Assembly: GCA_002887195.1 (NCBI GenBank)
Contig: PJAB01001420.1
Span: forward strand, 1-14,616
Source of the DNA: Chrysochromulina parva
Lineage: Eukaryota; Haptophyta; Prymnesiales; Chrysochromulinaceae
Direction of reading: 5' to 3'
DNA: 14,616 nucleotides
Below are positions 7,341-14,489 of the stretch, piece by piece. The first letter of the stretch is position 1. Every line of letters starts with the position of its first letter. Below the pieces are notes generated by a model, which was not told the origin of the DNA, searched no databases, and was given only the letters and a program-made list of their open reading frames with translations. Position numbers and translations under genes: made by a program.

Positions 7341-8636
7341 TCAGCCAGCAGCACCAGCCGCAGCTATTCCGCCAAACGTGACTTGGTAGCGGAGGAACCA
7401 CTCGATCAAGGTCAGCGGCATCAGCACGATGTTGAGCGGGAAGAAGAGTTTGAAGCCGGACTCGACCTGTGCCCAGATACCCATAACAGCGAGCACGTAC
7501 ATCACGACCTCGTCGGCGTACCCATCCGAATCGAGCAAGTTGGCGAGGCACGAGCCCTCCTCAAAGCAGCCGCAGCAATGACCCTTGCAGAACTTTGAGA
7601 GGAACCCTTCCTTGCCTAGGAGGGCGTCGGCGAACATGCGCCCACCGCGCAGGCCAGCGTAGTAAGCGGCCACGAAGGCGTACAAGGTCCACGCAAACCA
7701 CATGACGAGCACGTTGACCACCGTCGAGATGAGTACGCTCTCACCCTCCTCCTTGCTCTCCGCGTGCTCCGCAAGCCAATCACCATCTGGGCTCCGGTGA
7801 TGGTCCAGCCAGTGATGAAGCTTCCAGTTCGATGTGGTGAGGATCATGGCGATCGGCGGGCGCAAGATCTTCAGCATGGTGGGCCGGATGCACGAGGCCA
7901 TTCCAAGCGCGATCGTGACCACTTGCGCGAACTGCATCGACAGCGTGGCGAGCACCGCCACGTAGACTGACCACAGGTTGCTCATGGCGGACTGGAGCTT
8001 CATCGGCTGCTCAATCTTGACCATCGCGTCGTACAGGTCCTGCTGATCGAGCTGTTCGTTCTGGGGATCGGAGAGCACCTCTTTGCTCACCTTTTGGACT
8101 GTTTTGTACACGTAGTACAAATCGTCCAGGAGGGCAGTGCCGCCCATGCGGTAGGCAGCTTCGAGCGCTGCAAGAGAGACGATGTACACGCCACCAAAGA
8201 AGCACAGCACGAGGCCACAGAGCATGATGATGAGCTGCTCGGCCCACTCATACTTGCGCATCCGCAGATAGACTGCTTTGCACAGCCCAAAGAGGCATGC
8301 GTAGAAGCCGACGAGGCATGAGAACAACCTCGCGAGCAATTTCAGAGCGCTCTTCAGGCGCTCATTGACAGTGGCATGCTTGTTCTGGAAGACAGCCACG
8401 GCCTGCCCTGCCGCCTCACCGGTCTCCATGCCGTCTTCAATGAGCTCAGTGAAGCCATCCCTCAGATGAGAAATCATCCTCTTCGGACGGATCGGCTCCT
8501 CTGAGAACTCGGATGGCTGTGGGGGCGACGGCGTCGGCGAGACTATGGGTATGGCCTCCCCTGCCGCCTCACCGATCTCTTTGCCGTCTTCAGTGAGTTC
8601 AGTGAAGCCATACCGATTCGGATGGATCTGCTCCAT
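7341..8636 (-). CDS. Polytopic membrane protein of unknown function with duplicated N-terminal motif
   Basis: 431 residues from the first ATG (8636). The frame stays open upstream to a GTG at 8846, so an upstream exon or longer N-terminus is possible. The cytosol-like N-terminus carries two copies of GFTEL-x-EDG-x-E-x-GEAAG (residues 10-28 and 61-79, 15 of 19 identical). Hydrophobic segments lie near 101-123, 135-160, 223-250, 302-328, and a pair at about 377-416. Between the fourth and fifth is a Cys cluster, C-x3-CC-x-C-x5-C (350-363), which could bind metal, be palmitoylated or form disulphides. A charged loop (about 170-215) separates the second and third segments. I recognise no named family; it lacks the hallmarks I know for choline-transporter-like, bestrophin or ABC proteins. 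It may be a lineage-restricted algal/protist family. Membrane placement is well supported; transport or any other activity is not. Confidence 0.78.
   Translation of the reverse strand: MEQIHPNRYGFTELTEDGKEIGEAAGEAIPIVSPTPSPPQPSEFSEEPIRPKRMISHLRDGFTELIEDGMETGEAAGQAVAVFQNKHATVNERLKSALKLLARLFSCLVGFYACLFGLCKAVYLRMRKYEWAEQLIIMLCGLVLCFFGGVYIVSLAALEAAYRMGGTALLDDLYYVYKTVQKVSKEVLSDPQNEQLDQQDLYDAMVKIEQPMKLQSAMSNLWSVYVAVLATLSMQFAQVVTIALGMASCIRPTMLKILRPPIAMILTTSNWKLHHWLDHHRSPDGDWLAEHAESKEEGESVLISTVVNVLVMWFAWTLYAFVAAYYAGLRGGRMFADALLGKEGFLSKFCKGHCCGCFEEGSCLANLLDSDGYADEVVMYVLAVMGIWAQVESGFKLFFPLNIVLMPLTLIEWFLRYQVTFGGIAAAGAAG
8400..8609 (-). repeat. Internal duplication encoding two GFTEL..GEAAG motifs
   Basis: The 57-base segments at 8553-8609 and 8400-8456 are similar direct repeats, separated by 96 bases encoding a Pro/Ser-rich spacer. 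Similarity extends a few bases past both ends. The encoded 19-residue motifs differ only by T/I, K/M, I/T and E/Q, so protein sequence is conserved across copies, consistent with a repeated binding motif. Confidence 0.75.
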
Positions 8637-8986
8637 CTGTCGACGGTCGGTGTGCGGCTGTGGCGGCGACAGCGACGGCGAGCGTCCACGGATGAAAGCT
8701 AGCGTCTTTCCTCTGACAGTCGCGCCCCCTCGAGCCGCTCTCGCGCTCGCGAGGGTGTGTGTGGGCCCAAAAGTTGCCCCAAAAATCGCTCTAGTGACGA
8801 AACTTAGACGAGAATCCAAGTGGAAGTGGTTCTCTATACCCCACACCTATCACACACGCTCGAATACGGTTGTAAGGCAGTGTCAAGCCCTCCATAAAAG
8901 AAGAAGCCACTGGAGTCCTGGACTCTGTGGAGGCCAAAAGGTACACACCTGCTTGCAAGTCCCAAGATGCAAATCACTCGAGGCCC
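8637..8986. other. Upstream region of the membrane-protein gene
   Basis: 350 bases between the ATG of the membrane-protein gene and the stop of the coiled-coil gene. A 70-codon minus-strand frame (8637-8846) is open in phase with the membrane-protein gene but begins with GTG and shows no known motif. CTCGCG-CT-CGCGAG (8740-8753) is a perfect inverted repeat, followed by a GTGTGTGTG run. No other gene is seen. Confidence 0.45.
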
Positions 8987-10207
8987 TCACCACAACTCAC
9001 GCCTGCTCCATTCCTGGGCCTCAGCTTCGCCTGGAAGGGCTTGAAGACTGGCATTGAGCTCCAGCTCCTCCATCCACAGCGTAAGCTTCACCTCCTTCTC
9101 CAAGATGAGCTTGGTCTCGTTGCGCTTGATGGCGAGATCGGGCCGAACGGCGGGAGGAGCTTTGTCCTCGGGCCCCTCGAGCAGAGCCTTGGCCTTCTCC
9201 TCGATGGCCTTCTTCATTTCCATGCGTGAACGCCTCCTCGAGCTGGAAGAGGGCGCTAACTCCGGCGGCGCTATCTCGGGCGACCCTCCAGTCGGTCTGT
9301 CCAAGGACGCCGGCAGCGTGGGCTTTACCGGACGCTGAAGCTTTCGGGCAGTGCCGGGCGTGCCGCGTGAGGCCGTTCCACGCGCCGTCTGTGAGCGCTG
9401 CTTCTGCGAGATCTTAAACTTGCCCGCAGAGGAGCGGCTCGATCTCGCAGTGGCGGCGTATGCAGACCCGCTACGGTAGACTCCGTCCCGCTTCCGAGCC
9501 GAGCGCAACCGTCCCGACTGCTGCCACGAGGGCCGGCCATCAGAGCGCAGCTGCTCCGTCGGGCGTGTCTCCTCTTGCTGCATCCTCTGCTTCAGCATCG
9601 CGTCGCGCAGCTCGCGCCGTGACGGGCAGGGCGCTTTGATCGCGCAGTGCTGCGGCAGGTCGGAACGCGACTCGAGAAATGAGAGCTCGTCCAAGAGCCG
9701 CTTCTCCTGCGCCTCTTTGTACATGCGCAGCCGTATCTTCGCGTCATGCACCGCTTGCCGATCCGAGAGCATCGCCTTGGCTCTCAAGACCGCTTTGCGC
9801 TTCTCCTCTGCCTGCCTCTCCTCCTCCCAGAGCCGCTCCGCCTCCTCGGCTTCCGCCCTCGCCGCCTCAGCCTTGGTCGCCTCGGCCGCTGCCACCTCGG
9901 CCGCCGCCGCCGCGGCCGCCGCGGCTGCCGCGACCGCCGCGGCCGCTGCCAACTCGGCCGCTGCCAACTCGGCCGCGGCCATCTCGGATGCCGCCGCCTC
10001 TTCTGCCGTCACGATAGATTCGGCTGCCTCTTCAGTTGGACCTGCGGCTGTTTCAACCATTTCCGTCTCATAGAAATCCACATTCTCATCGGCCCAATCA
10101 TCATCATCGTCGGTGACAGCCTCCAATGCATCATTCTTTGGCAGTGTCGTCTGTGCTGCGGCTTTATACCGATTCTGGGGCTGCTTGCCCGACAAGCTCG
10201 ACGGCAT
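8987..10207 (-). CDS. Ala-rich coiled-coil protein, function unknown
   Basis: 406 residues. An acidic patch (DDDDD, 33-37) precedes a long predicted helix (about 55-175) that begins as an almost pure alanine tract (77-110) and becomes a charged Ala/Glu/Arg coiled coil (RAEAEEAERLWEEERQAEEKRK). A basic, Ser/Arg/Thr-rich and probably disordered segment (about 215-310) follows, with RGTASRGTPGTAR-type repeats. A second helix with a Lys/Glu pattern runs from about 325 to 390. There are no membrane segments or signal peptide. Such architecture occurs in cytoskeletal, basal-body and nuclear scaffold proteins; none can be chosen. ATG 10207 is the first in-frame Met. The gene shares its strand with its neighbours; 215 bases separate it from the methyltransferase stop. 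It could be mis-called by alignment tools because of low complexity, but the uninterrupted frame and mixed composition outside the Ala tract support it. Confidence 0.74.
   Translation of the reverse strand: MPSSLSGKQPQNRYKAAAQTTLPKNDALEAVTDDDDDWADENVDFYETEMVETAAGPTEEAAESIVTAEEAAASEMAAAELAAAELAAAAAVAAAAAAAAAAAEVAAAEATKAEAARAEAEEAERLWEEERQAEEKRKAVLRAKAMLSDRQAVHDAKIRLRMYKEAQEKRLLDELSFLESRSDLPQHCAIKAPCPSRRELRDAMLKQRMQQEETRPTEQLRSDGRPSWQQSGRLRSARKRDGVYRSGSAYAATARSSRSSAGKFKISQKQRSQTARGTASRGTPGTARKLQRPVKPTLPASLDRPTGGSPEIAPPELAPSSSSRRRSRMEMKKAIEEKAKALLEGPEDKAPPAVRPDLAIKRNETKLILEKEVKLTLWMEELELNASLQALPGEAEAQEWSRRELW
9878..9979 (-). repeat. GCN-type alanine-coding tract
   Basis: A run of imperfect GCC/GCG/GCT codons encodes about 34 residues dominated by alanine (77-110 of the coiled-coil protein). 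On + it includes a tandem 15-base GCCGCTGCCAACTCG pair near 9950-9980. The codons are mixed, so it is not a pure trinucleotide expansion; helix-forming selection is a possible reason. Confidence 0.7.
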
Positions 10208-10423
10208 TTACGAATTTCCCACGATTGGTGCGGTTTTAGCACGTCGGCTGCCCCTCGACCTCGACTTGGGAGAGTCGAAGCTGCCTCTTTCTTCAGCACT
10301 CCGCGTCAGCGCACGCGCGATCCCGAAAAGACAAACTTTTCGTGGCTCGCACACAAAGACATCCCAAAATAAGTTAGGAAACCTGGGGGAAACGCCCGAT
10401 ACGGCGCTTTCGACCGGCGTCTA
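10208..10423. other. Spacer with two short perfect hairpins
   Basis: This 216-base spacer holds the promoter of the coiled-coil gene and the 3' end of the methyltransferase gene, both on -. TCGACT/AGTCGA (10261-10266 with 10273-10278, six-base loop) and CGAAAAG/CTTTTCG (10324-10330 with 10336-10342, loop ACAAA) are perfect inverted repeats. The second lies 82 bases past the methyltransferase stop and could sit in its 3' UTR. Confidence 0.45.
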
Positions 10424-11380
10424 CTACAAGTATCCGCTCTCGCTCGCCCATTCCTTGAGCGCCCTCAAGTCGCTGGCGTCCGATGCCTCGTCGAGCTCGA
10501 GAGTCTTCCTGAGCTCATCACGCTCTGCTCGCAGCTCCGCCACCTCCGCCGCACTCTGCTGCAGCTCGGCCTCGAGCGCCGCTACCCGTAGGGTAAGGAG
10601 GTCGACCTGCTGCTTCGACGCTGCCAGCTGCTCGGCGAGCACCTCGGCCGCGGTCGCGCCTTCGCATGTCTTGCGGTACACATACGCGACGGAGCGTCCA
10701 CCCACGCCCTCATTGTCGCCCTCGAGCGAATCGACGAGCTCGAAGCCGGTACCGAGCCGATAGTCGGTGGTGCACACGATGCAACCTCGGCGAAGGCGCG
10801 CGGCTAATGCGCTGGTCAGTTCGTGGAGCACGGCGTCTTCGCCGTGAGGAAAGGCGGTGGTGTACGCAAAGGACACATCCACTTCTGCCCACGGCAGTAT
10901 CGACGCATCGTCCCACGACCCCTCAAGGAATTCTGGGATCGTGCGCAGCTCGAGTTCGTGCCGCATATCGAGCGCCGCCTCGAGCTTTTTGCATGCGGCT
11001 CGGTGCAAGCCTGGGAGCACCTCGATGCCACGCACTGCCTTCCACTTGTGTGTGACGGCCGCCCACAGGACGAGCCGCCCAGTGCCGGAGCCTATGTCAA
11101 GAAAGCTAAGCTCCGACCGAGCGGTGCGGTCTCGACCTGCAGCCGCGCACGCTCGATCGAGAACCACCGAGAAGAAACTCAGTGGAAACTCGCCATACGT
11201 GAAGGCCATTGGTGGCTCCTCCTTGCGCGCGACAAAGGGCCAGTAACCGTCGGTGCGTGACGCCGCATTCCGCAAGGAGAGCTCCTCGGATGGAAAGAGC
11301 TTCTCGAACGCCGCGAGGCGCGTCGCGAAACGCGTCTCGAAGGCCATCGCCACGACCAGAGGCCCTGTGATGATTAGCAT
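10424..11380 (-). CDS. DOT1-like SAM-dependent methyltransferase with C-terminal coiled coil
   Basis: 318 residues. TYGEF (61-65) followed by LDIGSGTGRLVLWAA (94-108, motif I, SAM glycine loop) and GIEVLPGLHRAA (118-129, acidic residue for the SAM ribose) is the order seen in the DOT1 (histone H3 Lys79 methyltransferase) fold family. The motif IV region DVSFAYTTAFPHGE (168-181) has YTT where DOT1 has the active-site Asn pair, so substrate and catalytic details probably differ. Two strands with IVCTTDYRL (201-209) close the fold. Residues about 243-300 are a heptad-rich coiled coil (LLTLRVAALEAELQ...), probably for dimerisation. Without the canonical Asn, 'histone methyltransferase' would overstate it. 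ATG 11380 is the first Met; the first 20 residues are hydrophobic and could be a targeting leader, while Met 12 gives a cytosolic/nuclear protein. It is divergently arranged with the PGPGKY gene across 162 bases. Confidence 0.84.
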   Translation of the reverse strand: MLIITGPLVVAMAFETRFATRLAAFEKLFPSEELSLRNAASRTDGYWPFVARKEEPPMAFTYGEFPLSFFSVVLDRACAAAGRDRTARSELSFLDIGSGTGRLVLWAAVTHKWKAVRGIEVLPGLHRAACKKLEAALDMRHELELRTIPEFLEGSWDDASILPWAEVDVSFAYTTAFPHGEDAVLHELTSALAARLRRGCIVCTTDYRLGTGFELVDSLEGDNEGVGGRSVAYVYRKTCEGATAAEVLAEQLAASKQQVDLLTLRVAALEAELQQSAAEVAELRAERDELRKTLELDEASDASDLRALKEWASESGYL

Positions 11381-11542
11381 GAAGAGATCAACCAGGAATT
11401 CAGCCCTGAGCCTTTGAAGATACTTGACGTGTCTTCACGTGACGTGACGTGACTTGCAGTTGAACCTGTGTCCCGGTGGCGCCGGAGTTTATTTTGCTTC
11501 GAGCAAAAGAGAGAGCGTGGTGCGTGCTACCGGCTTCGCTTT
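11381..11542. promoter_or_regulatory. Divergent intergenic promoter with G-box and GTGAC array
   Basis: The 162 bases between the methyltransferase ATG (minus) and the PGPGKY-protein ATG (plus) must include both promoters. CACGTG (11436-11441, a G-box/E-box) runs into three tandem GTGAC units (11439-11453), giving ACGTGAC three times. A further TGACGTG lies at about 11425-11431. These match bZIP/bHLH-type target cores. No TATA box is seen. Confidence 0.5.
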
Positions 11543-13039
11543 ATGGCGACCGGCGAGCTCGCCGCCCGACAGCGGTGCTCCTCCACGTCCGTCGCTGTCC
11601 CTTCTTGGGCCAGGGGCAGCACGGCCTGCGCGCTGACGGCCAGCGAGTCGGACGAAAGCCTTCCCGCCACTCCGTACAAACCGAAGACACCAACCGACCT
11701 TTCCACCGTACCTGCCGACCAATCCGAAACCGCTCTCGACGTGAGCTCCAAGGCCGTTGAGATGCCACAGCAATCACGTCCTCCCATGGCGACGAGTTTG
11801 TTTCCTGTTGGGAGCCCACGATCGCCTCCTGCACGTCCACGCTGGCCGCCTGCCGCCGTGCTAGCGCCTCAGCCGTCTTCGGCACGAGGACGCGCCAGTG
11901 AAGGACGCGCCAGTGAAGCGACCAAACATCAAGTTTACCTTCGCCCAACGGTTGCAAGCCGCGCTTCATCACGTGGCAAGGTACCGCTCAACGAGGATGA
12001 GCCGTGGCGGCCGGCCGGCGTTGGTTATCATGAGCTGCGTGACTCGCACGAGAAGTCACCGTATGCACATCTCAAGGCGGCCACGTCCGGTGGCCCCCCG
12101 CTGCGCGCACACCTCGAGGCGCGCCTCGACCAGCTCGAAGGTAAGGTCTCCGTGCTGATCGCCGATGTGATGGCTGGAGTGGAGGCACTCATCGATGCGG
12201 TGCCGCCGCCCCCCGCGCCGCCCGTGGCGCCGCCCGCGCCACCGCCACAGCCGCCGCCCGTTCCTGCTGTACTGGTACCTCCCCCCGCCCCTGCCGATGA
12301 GCCGGTCGGCGAGGCCATGACGACGCCCGCAACTGCGGCGGCGGCCCTACCAGCGGTATTCCAAGCTTTCCTCGAGCAACAGCATCAGCAGCCGCAAGCA
12401 CAAGTGCCGGGCGAGATGCCAGCGGGCGCGTATGGCATGTCGCAGATGCCTCCCGCGATGGCTTACCAGCCAGCGCTGTACCAACCCGCCCCTGGTCTGC
12501 TCCACCAGAGCTTGCCTCCGACGACGATGCAGGGTTGGCCACTGTCGCAGCAAATCTGGCCGTTGTGGCCGCACCAGCCGTGGCCGCATCAGCCGTGGCC
12601 GCACCAGCCGTGGCCGCACCAGCCGTGGCCGCACCAGCCGTGGCCGCACCAGCCGTGGCCGCACCAGCCGTGGCCCCAGATGACGCAGCCGGCAGTCCGC
12701 GACCTGTGCGCACGCGGCCCGACACCAGTGGCCGCCGCATCCGCGGGCGCTGGCGGCAGCGCATCCCTGCCGACCAAGGCACGGTCGCTGTCTCGATCGG
12801 CTCCTTGGCATCGGCCGCCCTGGGAGGACGTCGCGAACCGCGACACGCCCGGCCCTGGCAAGTACGACCCGCGTGAGATGCTGCGCATCAGCTTCAATGC
12901 ACGCTTCGCGCCCAATGAGGAGCACCCAGGCTATGGCCGTTTCGTGGCGAGGCCGCTCGCGCCAAGACCAGGAGACCGCTTGACTAAGCCGAAGGCCAAG
13001 GGGCACGCTCGCGCGCCTGTCACCATCGTCGCCCGATGA
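11543..13039 (+). CDS. Pro-rich WPHQP-repeat protein with one PGPGKYDP (sperm-tail type) motif
   Basis: 498 residues from the first ATG; the frame is open upstream to a GTG at 11468. Order: Ser/Thr/Pro-rich N-terminus with a short duplication (GRASEGRASEA, about 116-126); a short helix (about 195-218, LEARLDQLEGKVSVLIADVMAGVEAL); a polyproline stretch (about 220-250, PPPPAPPVAPPAPPPQPPP); a Gln/Pro region; seven exact WPHQP pentapeptides (342-376); then NRDTPGPGKYDPREML (432-447). The TPGPGKYDP core is the sperm-tail PG-rich (STPGR/SHIPPO) repeat, which in ciliary proteins often lies along or inside doublet microtubules. Only one copy is present, so family membership is likely but not certain. 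The PHQPW rod may be a flexible spacer or a binding array. A role at the flagellar or cortical cytoskeleton is inferred, partly from the nearby TTL-like gene. The stop codon falls inside an 11-base duplication. Confidence 0.76.
   Translation: MATGELAARQRCSSTSVAVPSWARGSTACALTASESDESLPATPYKPKTPTDLSTVPADQSETALDVSSKAVEMPQQSRPPMATSLFPVGSPRSPPARPRWPPAAVLAPQPSSARGRASEGRASEATKHQVYLRPTVASRASSRGKVPLNEDEPWRPAGVGYHELRDSHEKSPYAHLKAATSGGPPLRAHLEARLDQLEGKVSVLIADVMAGVEALIDAVPPPPAPPVAPPAPPPQPPPVPAVLVPPPAPADEPVGEAMTTPATAAAALPAVFQAFLEQQHQQPQAQVPGEMPAGAYGMSQMPPAMAYQPALYQPAPGLLHQSLPPTTMQGWPLSQQIWPLWPHQPWPHQPWPHQPWPHQPWPHQPWPHQPWPHQPWPQMTQPAVRDLCARGPTPVAAASAGAGGSASLPTKARSLSRSAPWHRPPWEDVANRDTPGPGKYDPREMLRISFNARFAPNEEHPGYGRFVARPLAPRPGDRLTKPKAKGHARAPVTIVAR
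11888..11917 (+). repeat. 15-base tandem duplication in the N-terminal region
   Basis: GGACGCGCCAGTGAA is present twice head to tail (11888-11902 and 11903-11917) with no mismatch, in frame, encoding the GRASEGRASEA stretch of the WPHQP protein. Confidence 0.85.
12566..12670 (+). repeat. 15-base tandem repeat, seven copies, encoding WPHQP
   Basis: TGGCCGCACCAGCCG is repeated seven times without gaps; only copy 2 differs (CAT for CAC, silent). A partial unit (TGGCCCCAG) follows. The near-perfect DNA identity implies very recent expansion or ongoing homogenisation. In the coding frame it gives WPHQP; the other frames give Ala/Val- or Arg-rich runs that explain spurious open frames on both strands. 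Confidence 0.95.
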
Positions 13040-13051
13040 ACGCCCGATGAA
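13030..13051 (+). repeat. 11-base duplication spanning the stop codon of the PGPGKY gene
   Basis: CGCCCGATGAA occurs at 13030-13040 and 13041-13051. The first copy contains the TGA stop (13037-13039). The second lies wholly in the 3' UTR. Because 11 is not a multiple of three, the duplication would shift the frame of anything reading through. Confidence 0.8.
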
Positions 13052-13623
13052 CTCGAGCAAGAACTTAGGAGGAGATCGATGAACGGCGCGCACAACCTCA
13101 CATCAGTCCGGATCTCGCGAACGCGAAACGGTCTCACTGGCAGACGACACATGAGCCCCAGGCCGCGACGCGCCACCCGGAAGTCTTGCGCCAAGTCCGG
13201 TAAGTCGTGCACGTGTCTGGCGGGTACGATTTGGTTACGGAAGCACGCTGCACACTCGACTCTCAACTTTTATCTGGAAAAACTCTACGCTCTAGCGCCA
13301 CGACATCAACATCGCACATGCTTAAACTCCGAGTTACGACATGGACACACGAGACACGACTCAGTCGATGACACCGACATCACACCACATACGGAGGGTC
13401 ACGTCCGCAATTCATGCACATGCTGCATGCCGCTGCGCGCTGGTGTCAGCCGGCAAGGTTGATGGTACACGAGACTGCGCCAGTTGCGCCAAAAATGATC
13501 TCCAGCGTTTGAGCCAGTTGAGCCAGTTCGCCCATGAGATCACCACATTCGCACAAATCGATTGTCGGATGCTTTCTCGATCAAAATGAGGCTCAGGCAT
13601 CCCGACGCCAAGCGAATCGCCAG
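13040..13623. other. 584-base convergent spacer without a convincing gene
   Basis: The region lies between the 3' ends of the PGPGKY gene (+) and the Pro-rich signal-peptide gene (-). The longest open frame (13079-13462, +, 127 codons) has a composition rich in Arg, His, Cys and Thr with no domain-like segment, and I do not call it. GAGCCAGTT is tandemly duplicated (13511-13528). No RNA gene, mobile element or clear polyadenylation signal was seen. Confidence 0.45.
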
Positions 13624-14307
13624 CTACATTATCTGTTGGAGCAGCGCATCAGCTTGAGCATTGAGATTGCCTTCAGCCTCGCACCCGACCTCCTCCTTCG
13701 CAATTCGAATGGTGGATGCAAGGTTCAGGTTGGGGTCAAGGCCAAGCACATCCTTGATCAACGTGACCTTCCCCGCCAAGTTAAGTGATGACCACGACGG
13801 CGACACTGCTGGTGGCGGCGGCACAGCAGTTGGCGGTGGCACTAGACCCATCACCGGCGGCGGGGCTGTTGGCATCACCATGCCCGTTGGCGGCGATGCG
13901 CTTGCCTGCGTCGGCGACACGCCCGTGGGCGGCGGCACAGCTGGCACTGGCCGAGTGTAGGGGGCGACTTGCCGCACGGGAACGGCTTGCCGCGGCACCC
14001 CGTCATTCGTCCATGGTCGCGGCTTGTGTGTGGCTGTCGCGGGGACCGATGGAATCGTGTTCCTGCCGCGCTTCGTGTGGTACTCAGCGAACGTTTGGGC
14101 ACCAGAGAGACGCCAGTACTCGGGCGATGAAACTGCGGATGACTCGGCCTTGCCAAGCGGGTCGTACGGGTCGTCGATGTCATAAAAGATCTTTGAGCCG
14201 CCATCGACGTCCTCAGCCATCACGACAGGAAGCTGGTGGGCGCCCGCCGGGAAGCGCATCGGGGCAACCCACGCGGCCAGACATGTGGCGAATGGAAGCA
14301 GAAGCAT
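13624..14307 (-). CDS. Signal-peptide-bearing Pro-rich protein, possibly plastid-targeted
   Basis: 227 residues. The N-terminus MLLLPFATCLAA (1-12) is a signal-peptide core followed by W-V-A-P-M-R-F-P. An aromatic residue next to A-P after a signal peptide resembles the bipartite plastid leader (ASAFAP type) of algae with secondary red plastids, although the match is loose. The next segment (about 38-90) has an acidic/aromatic patch (KIFYDIDDPYDPLGKA) and SPEYWRLSGAQTFAEYHTKRG and looks folded. A Pro/Val/Thr-rich linker (about 105-170) follows. The last 50 residues, AGKVTLIKDVLGLDPNLNLASTIRIAKEEVG...ADALLQQIM, form a compact helical module that recalls short C-terminal modules in other algal proteins, but I cannot name it. 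ATG 14307 is the first Met in frame and places the signal peptide correctly. Alternatives are a secreted or ER protein. The enzyme or structural role is unknown. Confidence 0.7.
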   Translation of the reverse strand: MLLLPFATCLAAWVAPMRFPAGAHQLPVVMAEDVDGGSKIFYDIDDPYDPLGKAESSAVSSPEYWRLSGAQTFAEYHTKRGRNTIPSVPATATHKPRPWTNDGVPRQAVPVRQVAPYTRPVPAVPPPTGVSPTQASASPPTGMVMPTAPPPVMGLVPPPTAVPPPPAVSPSWSSLNLAGKVTLIKDVLGLDPNLNLASTIRIAKEEVGCEAEGNLNAQADALLQQIM

Positions 14308-14416
14308 TCAGAAAAGAGAGACTTTGAGAAGGTTTTGTGCTTTGCGGAGTTTTGCACCGGGGTGCACACACGGCGACCCCCAGTGATCCGTAGTCCGTGG
14401 TCCCGTGTGTTAGAAG

Positions 14417-14453
14417 TCACACAGACACACATTCACATTCACACACACACACA
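14417..14453. repeat. CA microsatellite
   Basis: An interrupted CA-rich run (CACACAGACACACATTCACATTC) ends in seven uninterrupted CA units (14440-14453). It lies about 110-145 bases upstream of the last minus-strand gene, so length variation could affect its promoter. Confidence 0.85.
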
Positions 14454-14465
14454 TTAAGGTTTGAG

Positions 14466-14489
14466 GGTGCTCCCAGTGGTGGGAACACC
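14466..14489. other. Hairpin with one mismatch
   Basis: GGTG (14466-14469) pairs with CACC (14486-14489) and TCCCA (14471-14475) with TGGGA (14480-14484), around a GTGG loop, with one C/A mismatch. It lies just upstream of the CA tract as read on -, in the upstream region of the last gene. Function is unknown. Confidence 0.45.

Noticed and set aside
12566..12670. CRISPR-like or satellite array
   Set aside because: Units are contiguous 15-mers without spacers, in frame, and inside a long coding region.
12347..13093. 248-codon antisense frame with RPRLV repeats
   Set aside because: It is the complement of the WPHQP array; the sense frame carries the PGPGKYDP motif and ends appropriately.
13079..13462. 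Possible small gene of 127 codons in the convergent spacer
   Set aside because: Composition is not protein-like, there is no domain or signal, and it begins right after the neighbouring stop, where 3' UTR is expected.
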